The notes under the pieces are model-generated. The model saw only the letters and a list, made by a program, of their open reading frames with translations. It had not been told where the DNA came from and ran no database searches. The position numbers were made by a program, and so were the translations under genes. Positions 1 to 7,517 of a DNA stretch of 47,550 nt are shown here, in pieces. The DNA comes from Lachnospiraceae bacterium (GTDB taxonomy: Bacteria > Bacillota > Clostridia > Lachnospirales > Lachnospiraceae): NCBI GenBank assembly GCA_910575155.1, contig CAJTDX010000023.1, forward strand, positions 5,001 through 52,550. Reading direction: 5' to 3'. Position 1 is the first letter of the stretch. Each line of letters begins with the position of its first letter.

Positions 1-204
1 GCATCGCACAGCAGACGTCAACGCTTTTGAACCCAGACGGTACTGATTCAGAAATGCAGTTGTTTGCAGCTGCTCATTTGACACCATGCTCATTGCGACA
101 CTGGTTCCCATTGAAAGCAGCAACAGCACGACGCCTATAACCACTGCTGTAAATGACTGTCTGATAATACTTTTCAATTGAAATGACTGACTGTTCTTTT
201 CCAT
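1..204 (-). CDS. Methyl-accepting chemotaxis protein, N-terminal part (cut by window edge)
   Basis: Only the first 68 codons are present; the rest lies left of the window. The N-terminus is a short polar stretch followed by one membrane segment (about residues 16-38), then MSNEQLQ and LNQYRLGSKALTSAV. That pattern is typical of the start of the periplasmic sensor of clostridial methyl-accepting chemotaxis proteins, where a helical bundle follows the first membrane helix. The ATG at 204 has a GAGGGA ribosome site about 8 bases upstream. A good promoter lies at 308-336. The signalling domain cannot be seen, so a histidine kinase with the same sensor fold is possible. Confidence 0.65.
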   Translation of the reverse strand, partial: MEKNSQSFQLKSIIRQSFTAVVIGVVLLLLSMGTSVAMSMVSNEQLQTTAFLNQYRLGSKALTSAVRC

Positions 205-519
205 AATCTTTCCCTCTTACGACCAGTTTTCCGAATACTCTTTTCATAATAATTATTCGTTAAACTATCTGATTTCAAATTTTATTTTAGTTAAATTGCT
301 TATTTATATCTTACTTTAACACAAACAATTAGTCAAGTTGAACTATATAATTTTCCAAAAATCCTGCATCTTTTACCATATACTGTTACTCTTTATTTTC
401 ATTGTATAAAGTTTATAAAAAAATATCCGATATAAAAAGAAATAATATGCATATGGTAAAAGGATTTGCCAACAGGGTAAACGTTCTGAATATTACCCAA
501 ATCAGGGAGGATGATAAGT
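205..519. other. AT-rich intergenic region
   Basis: This gap lies between the divergent chemotaxis receptor and the 520-1335 gene. It holds the receptor promoter (308-336). On the plus strand there are TATAAA-like -10 candidates near 404 and 436, but no convincing -35 partner. No RNA gene or coding frame was recognised. Confidence 0.5.
308..336 (-). promoter_or_regulatory. Sigma-A-type promoter for the chemotaxis receptor
   Basis: On the minus strand, TTGACT (331-336) and TAAGAT (308-313) are separated by 17 bases. Transcription would begin near 301, giving a leader of about 97 bases. Confidence 0.6.
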
Positions 520-1335
520 ATGAGTATGATGATTGGCAACGTCAGTACCGAAGCCAAACTTGCAGCTTTTAAAAGCAGAAACGGAACCACAAGCGTAAGG
601 ATTCAGAAGCCAAAAAAGAAAAAGAAACGGCTTCAGTACAGTTTTAAAGCGATTTCAAACCAGATCTTAATGACAAAAACTTCCGGCAGCGCAAAGCAGG
701 TACTGACAAAAGCACGAGGCAAAGTAGCTATGTTAAAGCGCAATCAGGATAATGAAGACTATGACGCAACAGAATTAAGGCACGCTATTATTCACGCGCA
801 GAAAATGACACGAATTGCCAAGAAACGGATGAGGCATCTGGAAGAAGAAGAAATGGCAAAACATAAAAAAGCCAATGCCATTGAACAGGACGGAAACGGC
901 GTTCCCGATCTTCCAGAACCGGAAGAAGAAGACCTGGAAAAGAGAGAAGAAGAATTAAAGCAGCTCGTAGAAGAACTTCAGCAAATGATGGATGAGTATA
1001 TGAAACAGACCTCCGAAGCCATGATGGAAGAAACCGGAATGGACGAGCTGGCGGAAGAAGTTATGGTCGCAAAACAGGGCGATATGGAACCGGAAGATCT
1101 GGAGCGTCTTAAAAAACGGCACAGAGCAGACGAACTCAGAGAAATTATGGAAGCTGACATGAAATATCTAAAAGCTATGATTAATAAACTGGAACGAGAC
1201 AGACAGGAAGCGTCCAGCGGCATTGAGAACTGGGTTACTGTGGAAATTTCCGGCGTACAAATGCCTGCCCAGTCGCCTGCTGCAACAGCGGTTCCAGCTC
1301 CCTCTGAAGGCGCCAATGTGGACGTTGCACTATAA
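520..1335 (+). CDS. Conserved charged coiled-coil protein of unknown function
   Basis: The 271-residue protein has no signal peptide and no membrane segment. The N-terminal 35 residues are followed by a lysine-rich patch (PKKKKKR). A basic helical region comes next (about 40-115), then an acidic, Glu-rich coiled coil (about 115-235), and a Pro/Ala-rich tail. I do not recognise the family beyond a resemblance to uncharacterised Lachnospiraceae proteins. An ATG at 511 touches the GGGAGG ribosome site, so the ATG at 520, nine bases from it, is the better start. The gene stands alone and ends in a strong terminator shared with the convergent fumarase operon. The basic-then-acidic layout would suit a scaffold or nucleic-acid-associated role, but that is a guess. 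Confidence 0.7.
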   Translation: MSMMIGNVSTEAKLAAFKSRNGTTSVRIQKPKKKKKRLQYSFKAISNQILMTKTSGSAKQVLTKARGKVAMLKRNQDNEDYDATELRHAIIHAQKMTRIAKKRMRHLEEEEMAKHKKANAIEQDGNGVPDLPEPEEEDLEKREEELKQLVEELQQMMDEYMKQTSEAMMEETGMDELAEEVMVAKQGDMEPEDLERLKKRHRADELREIMEADMKYLKAMINKLERDRQEASSGIENWVTVEISGVQMPAQSPAATAVPAPSEGANVDVAL

Positions 1336-1376
1336 AACATAAAAAGAATCCCTTCAGGGATTCTTTTTATGTTTTA
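1333..1376. terminator. Bidirectional intrinsic terminator
   Basis: A perfect inverted repeat of 20-base arms (1333-1352 and 1357-1376) with a TTCA loop. Its A-rich and T-rich ends serve both strands. It contains the stop codons of both convergent genes. Confidence 0.9.
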
Positions 1377-1979
1377 TACCTCTTTCGCATACTTTCTGAC
1401 TGCAGTCTCATAAAGATTGTTTCCCTGGCAGTCAATCACAACAACAGCAGGGAAGTCTTCCACTTCCAGTTTCAGAACAGCTTCTGCTCCCAAATCATCA
1501 TAACAGACCAGATCCGATTTTTTAATACATTTTGAGAGAAGCGCTCCCGCGCCGCCCACTGCTGCAAAATACACCGCCTGATTACGGATAATGGCATCCA
1601 TCACAGACTGCGTACGTTTCCCTTTTCCAATCATTGCCTTCAGTCCCAAATCCAGCAATCTCGGAGCATATTTATCCATGCGGCTCGCCGTTGTGGGACC
1701 TGCCGATCCGATCGGGCGTCCTTCTCTTGCCGGGGAAGGACCCATATAATAAATAACTGCATTTTCCACAGGAAACGGCAGGGCGCCCGCCTGCTTCCTT
1801 TCTACTTCCTCCTGCCCTTTTTCTATAGAACATTCTTCCGCTTTGTCCAATGCTTCCATAAACCGCTTATGCGCAGCGTCTCTTGCCACATAAACAGTAC
1901 CTGAAATATATACATAATCTCCCGCGCGAAGATCTTTCGTAACTTCGGCAGTAATTGGTGTTACAATATGTTTATCCAT
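1374..1979 (-). CDS. Class I fumarate hydratase, beta subunit
   Basis: The 201-residue protein matches the C-terminal (beta) half of oxygen-sensitive iron-sulfur fumarases and L(+)-tartrate dehydratases. Visible marks are the opening ITAEVTKDLRAGDYVYISG, YYMGPSPAREGRPIGSAGPTT and the TASRMD / MIGKG segments of the substrate pocket. With the alpha subunit encoded just upstream it would catalyse fumarate + water to L-malate in the cytoplasm. The start has an AGGAGG ribosome site, and 15 bases separate it from the alpha subunit, so the two are co-translated. Tartrate dehydratase is an alternative the sequence alone does not exclude, but this two-gene layout in clostridia is usually fumarase. Confidence 0.88.
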   Translation of the reverse strand: MDKHIVTPITAEVTKDLRAGDYVYISGTVYVARDAAHKRFMEALDKAEECSIEKGQEEVERKQAGALPFPVENAVIYYMGPSPAREGRPIGSAGPTTASRMDKYAPRLLDLGLKAMIGKGKRTQSVMDAIIRNQAVYFAAVGGAGALLSKCIKKSDLVCYDDLGAEAVLKLEVEDFPAVVVIDCQGNNLYETAVRKYAKEV

Positions 1980-1994
1980 GACAGCCTCCTGTTT

Positions 1995-2840
1995 CTAAAG
2001 CACACGCACAACATGGCGGTTTACATGACAGCAGATATTTACGGCAACCGGAAGCCCTGCAATATGAGTAGGATACGTATTGATATTTACAGCAAGCGCT
2101 GTCGTAGTTCCGCCCAGCCCCCCGGGTCCTATGCCAAGACGATTGATTTTGTAAAGCATTTCTTCCTCCATCTCCTTTACATAGGCGATCTTTGAATGTT
2201 CGTCTGCCGCACGCGTCAATGCCTGTTTGGCAAGCAGCGCGCATTTCTCAAAAGTCCCTCCGATTCCCACTCCCACTACCACAGGCGGACAGGCGTTAGG
2301 ACCTGCGTCTTTTACCGCGGTAAGAATTGCATTTTTTACTCCTTCTATGCCATCTGCCGGTTTTAACATAAAAATGCGGCTCATATTCTCACTGCCAAAT
2401 CCTTTTGGAGCAAGCGTAAGCTTTAACTTATCGCCCTCTGTAACAGAATAGTGAATCACAGCAGGCGTATTGTCTTTTGTATTTTCCCGCAGAATTGGAT
2501 CTTTAACCACAGATTTTCTCAAAAATCCTTCCGTATAACCCTGACGTACGCCTTCATTGATCGCTTCTTCCAAAAGTATGCCTTCAAAATGAACCTCTTG
2601 CCCAATCTCTGCAAAAACTACCGCCATCCCTGTATCCTGACAGACCGGAATCAATTCCTCTGCGGCAATAGTAAGATTCTCCTGAAGCTGGCAGAGAATC
2701 TTTTTTCCCAAAGGAGCCTCTTCACTTTCCACAGCGTTTTTTAATGCTTTATCCATATCTCTGGACAAATAATGATTTGCCTCAATGCACATTTCCCGTA
2801 TGTTTTTCGTAACTTCTTCTGTTTTTATAGTACGAATCAT
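1995..2840 (-). CDS. Class I fumarate hydratase, alpha subunit
   Basis: The 281-residue protein is the N-terminal, cluster-binding half of class I fumarase. Candidate [4Fe-4S] ligands are Cys67 in VCQDTG, Cys184 in GPNACPP, and Cys270 or Cys271 near the C-terminus, at the usual family spacing. The glycine-rich VVVGVGIGG and GIGPGGLGG motifs are also present. The length is normal for the split form. It is first of the alpha-beta pair; only 38 bases separate it from the diguanylate cyclase upstream, so read-through from that gene is possible. No clear promoter was found in the gap. The ATG has an AGAGGAG ribosome site. Confidence 0.9.
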   Translation of the reverse strand: MIRTIKTEEVTKNIREMCIEANHYLSRDMDKALKNAVESEEAPLGKKILCQLQENLTIAAEELIPVCQDTGMAVVFAEIGQEVHFEGILLEEAINEGVRQGYTEGFLRKSVVKDPILRENTKDNTPAVIHYSVTEGDKLKLTLAPKGFGSENMSRIFMLKPADGIEGVKNAILTAVKDAGPNACPPVVVGVGIGGTFEKCALLAKQALTRAADEHSKIAYVKEMEEEMLYKINRLGIGPGGLGGTTTALAVNINTYPTHIAGLPVAVNICCHVNRHVVRVL

Positions 2841-2878
2841 ATATTACTCCTCTTCTATGAAACAATACGATCAATCGA

Positions 2879-3988
2879 CTATCCCGTCATCTCAATCTGA
2901 AATTCGCGATTCCAAAACACCTGGTTCCTGCCAGACTTTTTTGCCTGATAAAGCGCATGGTCGGCCGCCTTCATTGACTTTTTAAAATTACCATTGTATT
3001 CCGCCACACCGGCTGAAATTGTAAAATTTACAGGTCTTTTCTCTGACGACGCAATCTTTTTACGCAGATGCTCTGCTTTCTCACATGCTTTTTCCGGCGG
3101 ACAGCCCGGCAAAATAATCACAAACTCTTCGCCGCCAAAACGAATCACCGTCCCAGATTCGTTTATTTCCTTCATCAACGTTTTTCCCAGATACTGAAGC
3201 GCCTGATCCCCAACAGAGTGCCCATGCGTGTCGTTGATCTTTTTAAAGTAATCAATATCCAGCATAATCAACGAAACAGGAAACTCACTGACGATCAACT
3301 GGTTATCCTGTACCAGGCGATACATTTTATGACGGTTATATACCGTAGTCAGCGGATCTGTAATCAGCGCCTGCTCCAATTTCCCGGACGTCAGATAATG
3401 ATCAAGCTCTGCCAGACCGAGCAGACAATGGGCAAGCATAATTGCCCCAAAACATGGAATATTCAAAGACAAAATAACATCCAGATTTTCATAATGGTTC
3501 CATTGATGCGATAACAATATTTCCGCAAAAAAAGCGCCATAACCCAAAAGTCCGGAACAAGGACTTGAACTCAGACAGCAAACCAGGAACAGAAAGTTCA
3601 TGATTGTAGCTCCTTCACTGAAATGTGTCTTAATTTGCAGATGATATACAGACCAGATCGTAGTCATGACTATCAGATTCAGCATAAGATAATTCAAAAA
3701 AATCTTTATTTTATAGCTTTTGGCCCTCTCTTCCAGAAAAATATAGAAGATAAGGGGAAGCAGGACAGAAACCCGCGGGATTAATGTAGGCTTAAATACA
3801 TGCCCATTTAACTGATAATCCGATACCAGATAGGCAAGCGAGGCCAGACTGGCTATTACCAGGATGATCTTCACAAAAAACTGGTAATAATCACACTTAT
3901 GCTGATAAAAATTCTTTTTCTCCTGTTTATCCATGTTCTTGTATATATGATATAAATTCAAAATATGCAATACACTATAATTTTTCAC
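2879..3988 (-). CDS. Membrane-bound diguanylate cyclase (GGDEF)
   Basis: The 369-residue protein has about six hydrophobic helices (roughly residues 38-195) followed by a GGDEF domain (about 205-365). The active-site motif is GGEEF at 285-289. The preceding DPLTTVYNRH and LDIDYFKKINDTHGHSVGD motifs are intact, so GTP binding and cyclic-di-GMP synthesis are expected. The inhibitory I-site (RxxD, five residues before GGEEF) is absent: the aligned residues are NESG. The start is a GTG at 3988 with GAGAGG upstream; the next Met (residue 19) lacks a ribosome site. The membrane part has no named sensor I can identify. Confidence 0.85.
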   Translation of the reverse strand: MKNYSVLHILNLYHIYKNMDKQEKKNFYQHKCDYYQFFVKIILVIASLASLAYLVSDYQLNGHVFKPTLIPRVSVLLPLIFYIFLEERAKSYKIKIFLNYLMLNLIVMTTIWSVYHLQIKTHFSEGATIMNFLFLVCCLSSSPCSGLLGYGAFFAEILLSHQWNHYENLDVILSLNIPCFGAIMLAHCLLGLAELDHYLTSGKLEQALITDPLTTVYNRHKMYRLVQDNQLIVSEFPVSLIMLDIDYFKKINDTHGHSVGDQALQYLGKTLMKEINESGTVIRFGGEEFVIILPGCPPEKACEKAEHLRKKIASSEKRPVNFTISAGVAEYNGNFKKSMKAADHALYQAKKSGRNQVFWNREFQIEMTG

Positions 3989-4051
3989 TTCTTACTGCCT
4001 CTCATTATATGCGTAGTGTAGGAAAAATAGGATATTATGAACCTGCTACTC

Positions 4052-4080
4052 ATTATATAAAGGATTGAGGTCAATGTCAA
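4052..4080 (-). promoter_or_regulatory. Consensus promoter for the diguanylate cyclase
   Basis: On the minus strand, a perfect TTGACA (4075-4080) and a perfect TATAAT (4052-4057) are 17 bases apart. It may also supply the fumarase genes downstream. Confidence 0.8.
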
Positions 4081-4308
4081 GAAACCATCCGACGCATTTC
4101 ACAACTCCTTTTCCTGTAATTTACCTTCTTACAAAAAAGATAACCGCAATCTGATTTTTATTCCGGGAAATTGTAATATATGACTATAAAGACAAAGGCG
4201 GCAAAACTACATTAATTAATTTAACCGGCGGTGCGGACAGAACTGACAGCGGCAGTAATTGGGAAATCTCTATCATTATTTTGATTATGAAACAGGAATA
4301 CATCTTTG

Positions 4309-4349
4309 AAAAAAGGGGCTGCTGCAATATTATACAGCAATCCCTTTTT
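4309..4349 (-). terminator. Intrinsic terminator of the DUF2975-HTH-DUF4173 operon
   Basis: On the minus strand a stem of about 15 pairs (AAAAAGGG..TGCTG with GCAGCA..CCCTTTTTT, one mismatch and one wobble) ends in a T run. It lies 16 bases after the DUF4173 stop codon. Confidence 0.8.
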
Positions 4350-4364
4350 AACAAACACCGATAT

Positions 4365-5945
4365 TTATTTTGCAAAATTCTCATTGGCGGCTTTTCTGGC
4401 CAGAAATTTTGAGAAATGAAACGTTCTCACATCCAGATCTTTCGTATCTTCCAGTACTTCATGAAAGATCTGATTTAACAGACACCGCCTGCAGCCTGAC
4501 GCCTTTGCCCTTCCGCTTTTGCTGTCATAATTCCAAATAACAGTCGGACTGTAATAATCATATTCCTCTACATATTCACCTTCGGCGCGGGTACAATTTT
4601 CATGTTCAAAATCATATCTGCTTAAAACAGGCAGGGTATCTATGGAAAGATCCGCAAGATACTCCAAATCTTCATAACTGATATCTTTTTTCAGACGCGC
4701 CATATTATATTCTGCCACCAGAACATCCACTCTTGCACAGGAAAACAGCAGATAACAGACTGTTACCATTGTCATACTGTAACGAAACAGCCTGAATTCA
4801 GGTTTTAAAACCGTGCGGACTACGCCTGCCATCAGTACTGCCAGCAGCGCCAGAAACCACAGCACCAGTACCCGCAGAAAGCTGAGATGATAAGTATCTA
4901 TATACAAAATCATTCGCAATGCGCTGGATACGATCATAATATACGTACAGCCAGAACAAAGGAGCAGCAGACCTTTTAAGATTTTATTTACCTCAAAAAA
5001 CGACATAGCGCAAAGAACCACAATCAGATTGAAGATACATACAAACAATAATTGAAAAAATCCCTGGCGGGCATACGCCGCATAGGTGTACCCTTCCGGC
5101 AGCAGCAATCCTCCTGTAAACAGAAATACTGCCTGAATGACACAGAAGATCAGATATACCATTGTCACCATAGACAAAAATGTAATTGCAATGACCGGAT
5201 TCTGTTTGGTTCTCCTGCTATTCCACTGGAACATATTATTCAGCGTCAGCGCGGAAAGAAAACTGTAAATTCCGAAAAATCCCAATATCATAAGTACTAT
5301 TACCAGAAATACATTGGGAGAAAATAAAATCTGTTTCCAGAGTTTATAACACAAATCTCCCACCACTTTGGAAAAAATCTGGTCTGCGCTGCTCAAAAGA
5401 GCAATCGCCAACGCCATCATCGGAAGCCCGATCACCATTCCCAGCAGCACATAAAGCGCCGTTTTATTTTTCTTTTGAACTTTCTTTCTTTTATCCAGAC
5501 AGTGCGCCAGATTAATAAAAGGACTTGCCATCTCAGGTATCATATTCAGATACAAAAACATAATATTTGCCAGATATTGTCCGAATCCCCATTGACTGTC
5601 ATCGTATACCTGACGCAGCATAAAAACGGTAATCAGCAGAAGAATACCCACTGTATTAAAAAATATTACAAAAATATTTGCAGTCAAAACCGTACTGAAT
5701 CCCAAAAGCATACAGCCTGCCAGATACCACCAGTTGGACTTTTTCCACGGTATATTGTTTTTCTTCAGAAATAATCCACAAGCAGCCAGAGTTGCCGCTG
5801 TAATCAGCGGAAACGTAATTCCAATATAATTGTGGTAAAATGCTGTGGCAAAACAAATACTGTAAATGAAAGCCATGATAAGAAAAAACCATGCGTTTTC
5901 CCGCATCACGCGATAATTTTCCAATTCTTTATTTTCCCTCTCCAT
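4365..5945 (-). CDS. DUF4173-type polytopic membrane protein
   Basis: The 526-residue protein has about 11-12 membrane helices in its first 420 residues and a soluble C-terminal domain of about 110 residues. SSADQIFSKV and YAAYARQGFFQLLFV in the helical part match what I know of DUF4173 (DUF4153-related) proteins of Firmicutes. The C-terminal domain carries several Cys (SGCRRCLL). It overlaps the end of the HTH gene by 17 bases. Of the two in-frame ATGs, 5945 sits nine bases after GAGG and is preferred over 5954. The function of the family is unknown. Co-transcription with DUF2975 and an HTH regulator suggests an envelope role under that regulator. Confidence 0.7.
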   Translation of the reverse strand: MERENKELENYRVMRENAWFFLIMAFIYSICFATAFYHNYIGITFPLITAATLAACGLFLKKNNIPWKKSNWWYLAGCMLLGFSTVLTANIFVIFFNTVGILLLITVFMLRQVYDDSQWGFGQYLANIMFLYLNMIPEMASPFINLAHCLDKRKKVQKKNKTALYVLLGMVIGLPMMALAIALLSSADQIFSKVVGDLCYKLWKQILFSPNVFLVIVLMILGFFGIYSFLSALTLNNMFQWNSRRTKQNPVIAITFLSMVTMVYLIFCVIQAVFLFTGGLLLPEGYTYAAYARQGFFQLLFVCIFNLIVVLCAMSFFEVNKILKGLLLLCSGCTYIMIVSSALRMILYIDTYHLSFLRVLVLWFLALLAVLMAGVVRTVLKPEFRLFRYSMTMVTVCYLLFSCARVDVLVAEYNMARLKKDISYEDLEYLADLSIDTLPVLSRYDFEHENCTRAEGEYVEEYDYYSPTVIWNYDSKSGRAKASGCRRCLLNQIFHEVLEDTKDLDVRTFHFSKFLARKAANENFAK

Positions 5946-6159
5946 CGCCTGCATCCTCTTCTTTCCATTCTAAAATTTCTCCGGGCTGGCACGCCAAAGC
6001 TCTGCAGACCTTATCCAGCGTATCTACTTTAATAGCCTTGGCTTTGCCATTTTTTAATATTGAAATATTCGCCATCGTAATGCCAACTTTTTCGGAAAGT
6101 TCTGTGACGCTCATTTTCCGCTTCGCCAGCATTACGTCTATATTGATAATAATCGCCAT
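5929..6159 (-). CDS. Small HTH (Cro/C1, YozG-like) transcriptional regulator
   Basis: The 76-residue protein is almost entirely one XRE-type helix-turn-helix: VMLAKRKMSVTELSEKVGI then TMANISILKNGKAKAI and the DKVCRALACQPGEIL tail that marks the YozG-like group. The protein has no effector domain. It is translated between DUF2975 and DUF4173 in one operon, with an AGGAG ribosome site. Proteins of this group are usually encoded beside DUF2975, and the pair is thought to act together. The palindrome at 6733-6775 covering the -35 box of its own operon is the obvious candidate operator. Confidence 0.85.
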   Translation of the reverse strand: MAIIINIDVMLAKRKMSVTELSEKVGITMANISILKNGKAKAIKVDTLDKVCRALACQPGEILEWKEEDAGDGEGK

Positions 6160-6196
6160 ATATATTCTCCTGTCCTCTCCTTGCAGATCAATCGTT

Positions 6197-6676
6197 TTAT
6201 ATCGTCAAATCCTGTTCCTGCTGCATAACCGCCGCTTTCTGCACCAGATGAGACAAAGCTGCCGCCACCACCGCAATGACCACTCCGGCAAAATCAACAA
6301 AAAGCGATGCAAGAAAAATACCGGGATGATTCATATTCAAAAGAAAAAGCAGCAGATTTGCAAGAAAAAAATATCCTGTATCCCCAATAGCAAGCATACT
6401 GATACGTTTCAGATAAATTGCATTTTCCATGGAAAATGAACGGTCTCTGCCAATTTCCACAGTAAGTTTCCAACCATTATACAGTACCAGATAACAGGGG
6501 ACTGCCGCAATCCACAATACTGCGATCCATGGATTATACCAACTGGAAAATTCCGGATTTTCCAGTACGAGATCTCTTCCAATCGCAGGAAGCAGAACGC
6601 CGCAAAGAATGACGCCGCAAACTGCAATGCCAAAAATCACTGCTTTCAGCCAGTTACTCAAACTCTTCTGTGTCAT
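6197..6676 (-). CDS. DUF2975 family membrane protein
   Basis: The 159-residue protein has four predicted membrane helices (about 9-31, 48-66, 92-113, 120-142). The loop motifs are those of DUF2975: a short extracytoplasmic loop, then IGRDRSFSMENAIYLKRIS between helices 2 and 3. It is the first gene of a three-gene operon with the HTH regulator and the DUF4173 protein, and has an AGGAGG ribosome site. DUF2975 proteins are of unknown function but are almost always paired with this HTH type, which suggests a membrane-sequestered or membrane-signalled regulator. That last point is inference. Confidence 0.8.
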   Translation of the reverse strand: MTQKSLSNWLKAVIFGIAVCGVILCGVLLPAIGRDLVLENPEFSSWYNPWIAVLWIAAVPCYLVLYNGWKLTVEIGRDRSFSMENAIYLKRISMLAIGDTGYFFLANLLLFLLNMNHPGIFLASLFVDFAGVVIAVVAAALSHLVQKAAVMQQEQDLTI

Positions 6677-6709
6677 AGAATCCCTCCTGATTCAAATTTA
6701 TTTTTCATT

Positions 6710-6738
6710 ATCATACGACGAAATCAAAAGAAAGTCAA
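6710..6738 (-). promoter_or_regulatory. Promoter of the DUF2975 operon
   Basis: On the minus strand, TTGACT (6733-6738) and TATGAT (6710-6715) are 17 bases apart. Transcription would begin near 6703 with a short leader before the ATG at 6676. Confidence 0.8.
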
Positions 6739-6775
6739 TATAAATTTATCGTATTTCAATAAATTTATATTGACT
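6733..6775. repeat. Perfect 17-bp inverted repeat, probable operator
   Basis: Arms 6733-6749 (AGTCAATATAAATTTAT) and 6759-6775 are perfect reverse complements, separated by nine bases. The outer six bases of the left arm are the -35 box of the DUF2975 operon. By symmetry the right arm also presents TTGACT on the plus strand. A protein bound here would block or shape RNA polymerase binding. Confidence 0.7.
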
Positions 6776-6827
6776 TTTATATATTATATACATATTCCTT
6801 CTTTTAATTACAAATCCACTACAACAA

Positions 6828-7487
6828 CTATTCCACCGCAAAGCCGCTGTCCTTAAGAATCTCTGCTGCATGTTCCATTTTCTGCTTTCCCTTAATTTTC
6901 ACAACTCCCCCGGTTATTTTTGCTGATTTTCCATACACTTCCCGCATCTGCTCTCCATCCATATAAATTCCTGCAGAAGGCTCTTCCAGGATCCCGCAGA
7001 TTCTTCCTCTTAGTTCCTGCCCCGATTCCTGCGTAAGATATACTTCCAGCTCCTGATAACTTTCGCTCCACTCCGAAATCTGACTTTGTCCAGGCATATT
7101 TCCGTTTATATCTGTAAAACTCTGAAATGTATCCCTGCCAAAAAACAAAACCGGAGCGCTTCCCCGTTCAAATTTTTCCTGTACACAGTTGAAGTTCAGA
7201 GGATAAGATTTTAAATCAATTCCCGTAATCTGCGCTTCCATGGTATATTCCTCCAGCTTTAATGTCATACTGCAGACAGCCGTGGGCATAAATTCATACA
7301 ATCCGGCGATTTTTTCCAGCTCCTCTGTCACAGATTCCGTCAATTCTGTCTGCGACTGAATGTGAAACGTAAACGTTTCCTGCTGCTGCTTCCAGAACTC
7401 CACCCCCTGTGCCGTCCATAGTACCATCAGTAAGCCCAGAGCCAGAAATACAATATCCTTATAAATATTACGTTTTTTCATTTCCAT
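6828..7487 (-). CDS. Single-pass membrane protein with MacB-like extracytoplasmic domain
   Basis: About 219 residues: a short basic N-terminus, one membrane helix (about 11-29) and a 190-residue extracytoplasmic domain. The pattern from TEELEKIAGL through AVCSMTLKLEEYTMEAQITGIDL resembles the periplasmic domain of MacB/FtsX-type permeases: an internal beta-rich fold with a later insertion. The four-helix permease part is absent. It is last in the ABC operon and follows the CARDB-like protein by about 30 bases. The start is uncertain: GTG 7490, ATG 7487 and ATG 7481 are all possible and none has a strong ribosome site. It may be an accessory or substrate-binding part of the transporter. The family assignment is tentative. 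Confidence 0.6.
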   Translation of the reverse strand: MEMKKRNIYKDIVFLALGLLMVLWTAQGVEFWKQQQETFTFHIQSQTELTESVTEELEKIAGLYEFMPTAVCSMTLKLEEYTMEAQITGIDLKSYPLNFNCVQEKFERGSAPVLFFGRDTFQSFTDINGNMPGQSQISEWSESYQELEVYLTQESGQELRGRICGILEEPSAGIYMDGEQMREVYGKSAKITGGVVKIKGKQKMEHAAEILKDSGFAVE

Positions 7488-7517
7488 CACTTCATTTCTG
7501 CTTCAAATTTGATGACG

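Larger units (their letters stand above)
3989..4364. other. Intergenic region with a possible relic reading frame
   Basis: The gap holds the cyclase promoter (4052-4080) and the DUF4173 operon terminator (4309-4349). Between them, plus-strand positions 4155-4414 stay open for 86 codons without a start at the 5' end. It reads DKGGKTTLINLTGGADRTD in the middle. It might be the 3' remnant of a lost gene or chance; no family was recognised. Confidence 0.3.

Noticed and set aside
978-1340. 120-codon frame antisense to the charged protein gene
   Set aside because: Ser/Ala-rich shadow of the Glu/Lys-rich plus-strand gene; starts inside the terminator.
3068-3514. 148-codon plus-strand frame opposite the diguanylate cyclase
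   Set aside because: Antisense shadow of a gene with intact GGDEF motifs and a consensus promoter.
6759-6795. Plus-strand promoter from the right arm of the 6733-6775 palindrome
   Set aside because: TTGACT is present but the -10 position is poor and no plus-strand gene follows; kept only as a note in the finding.
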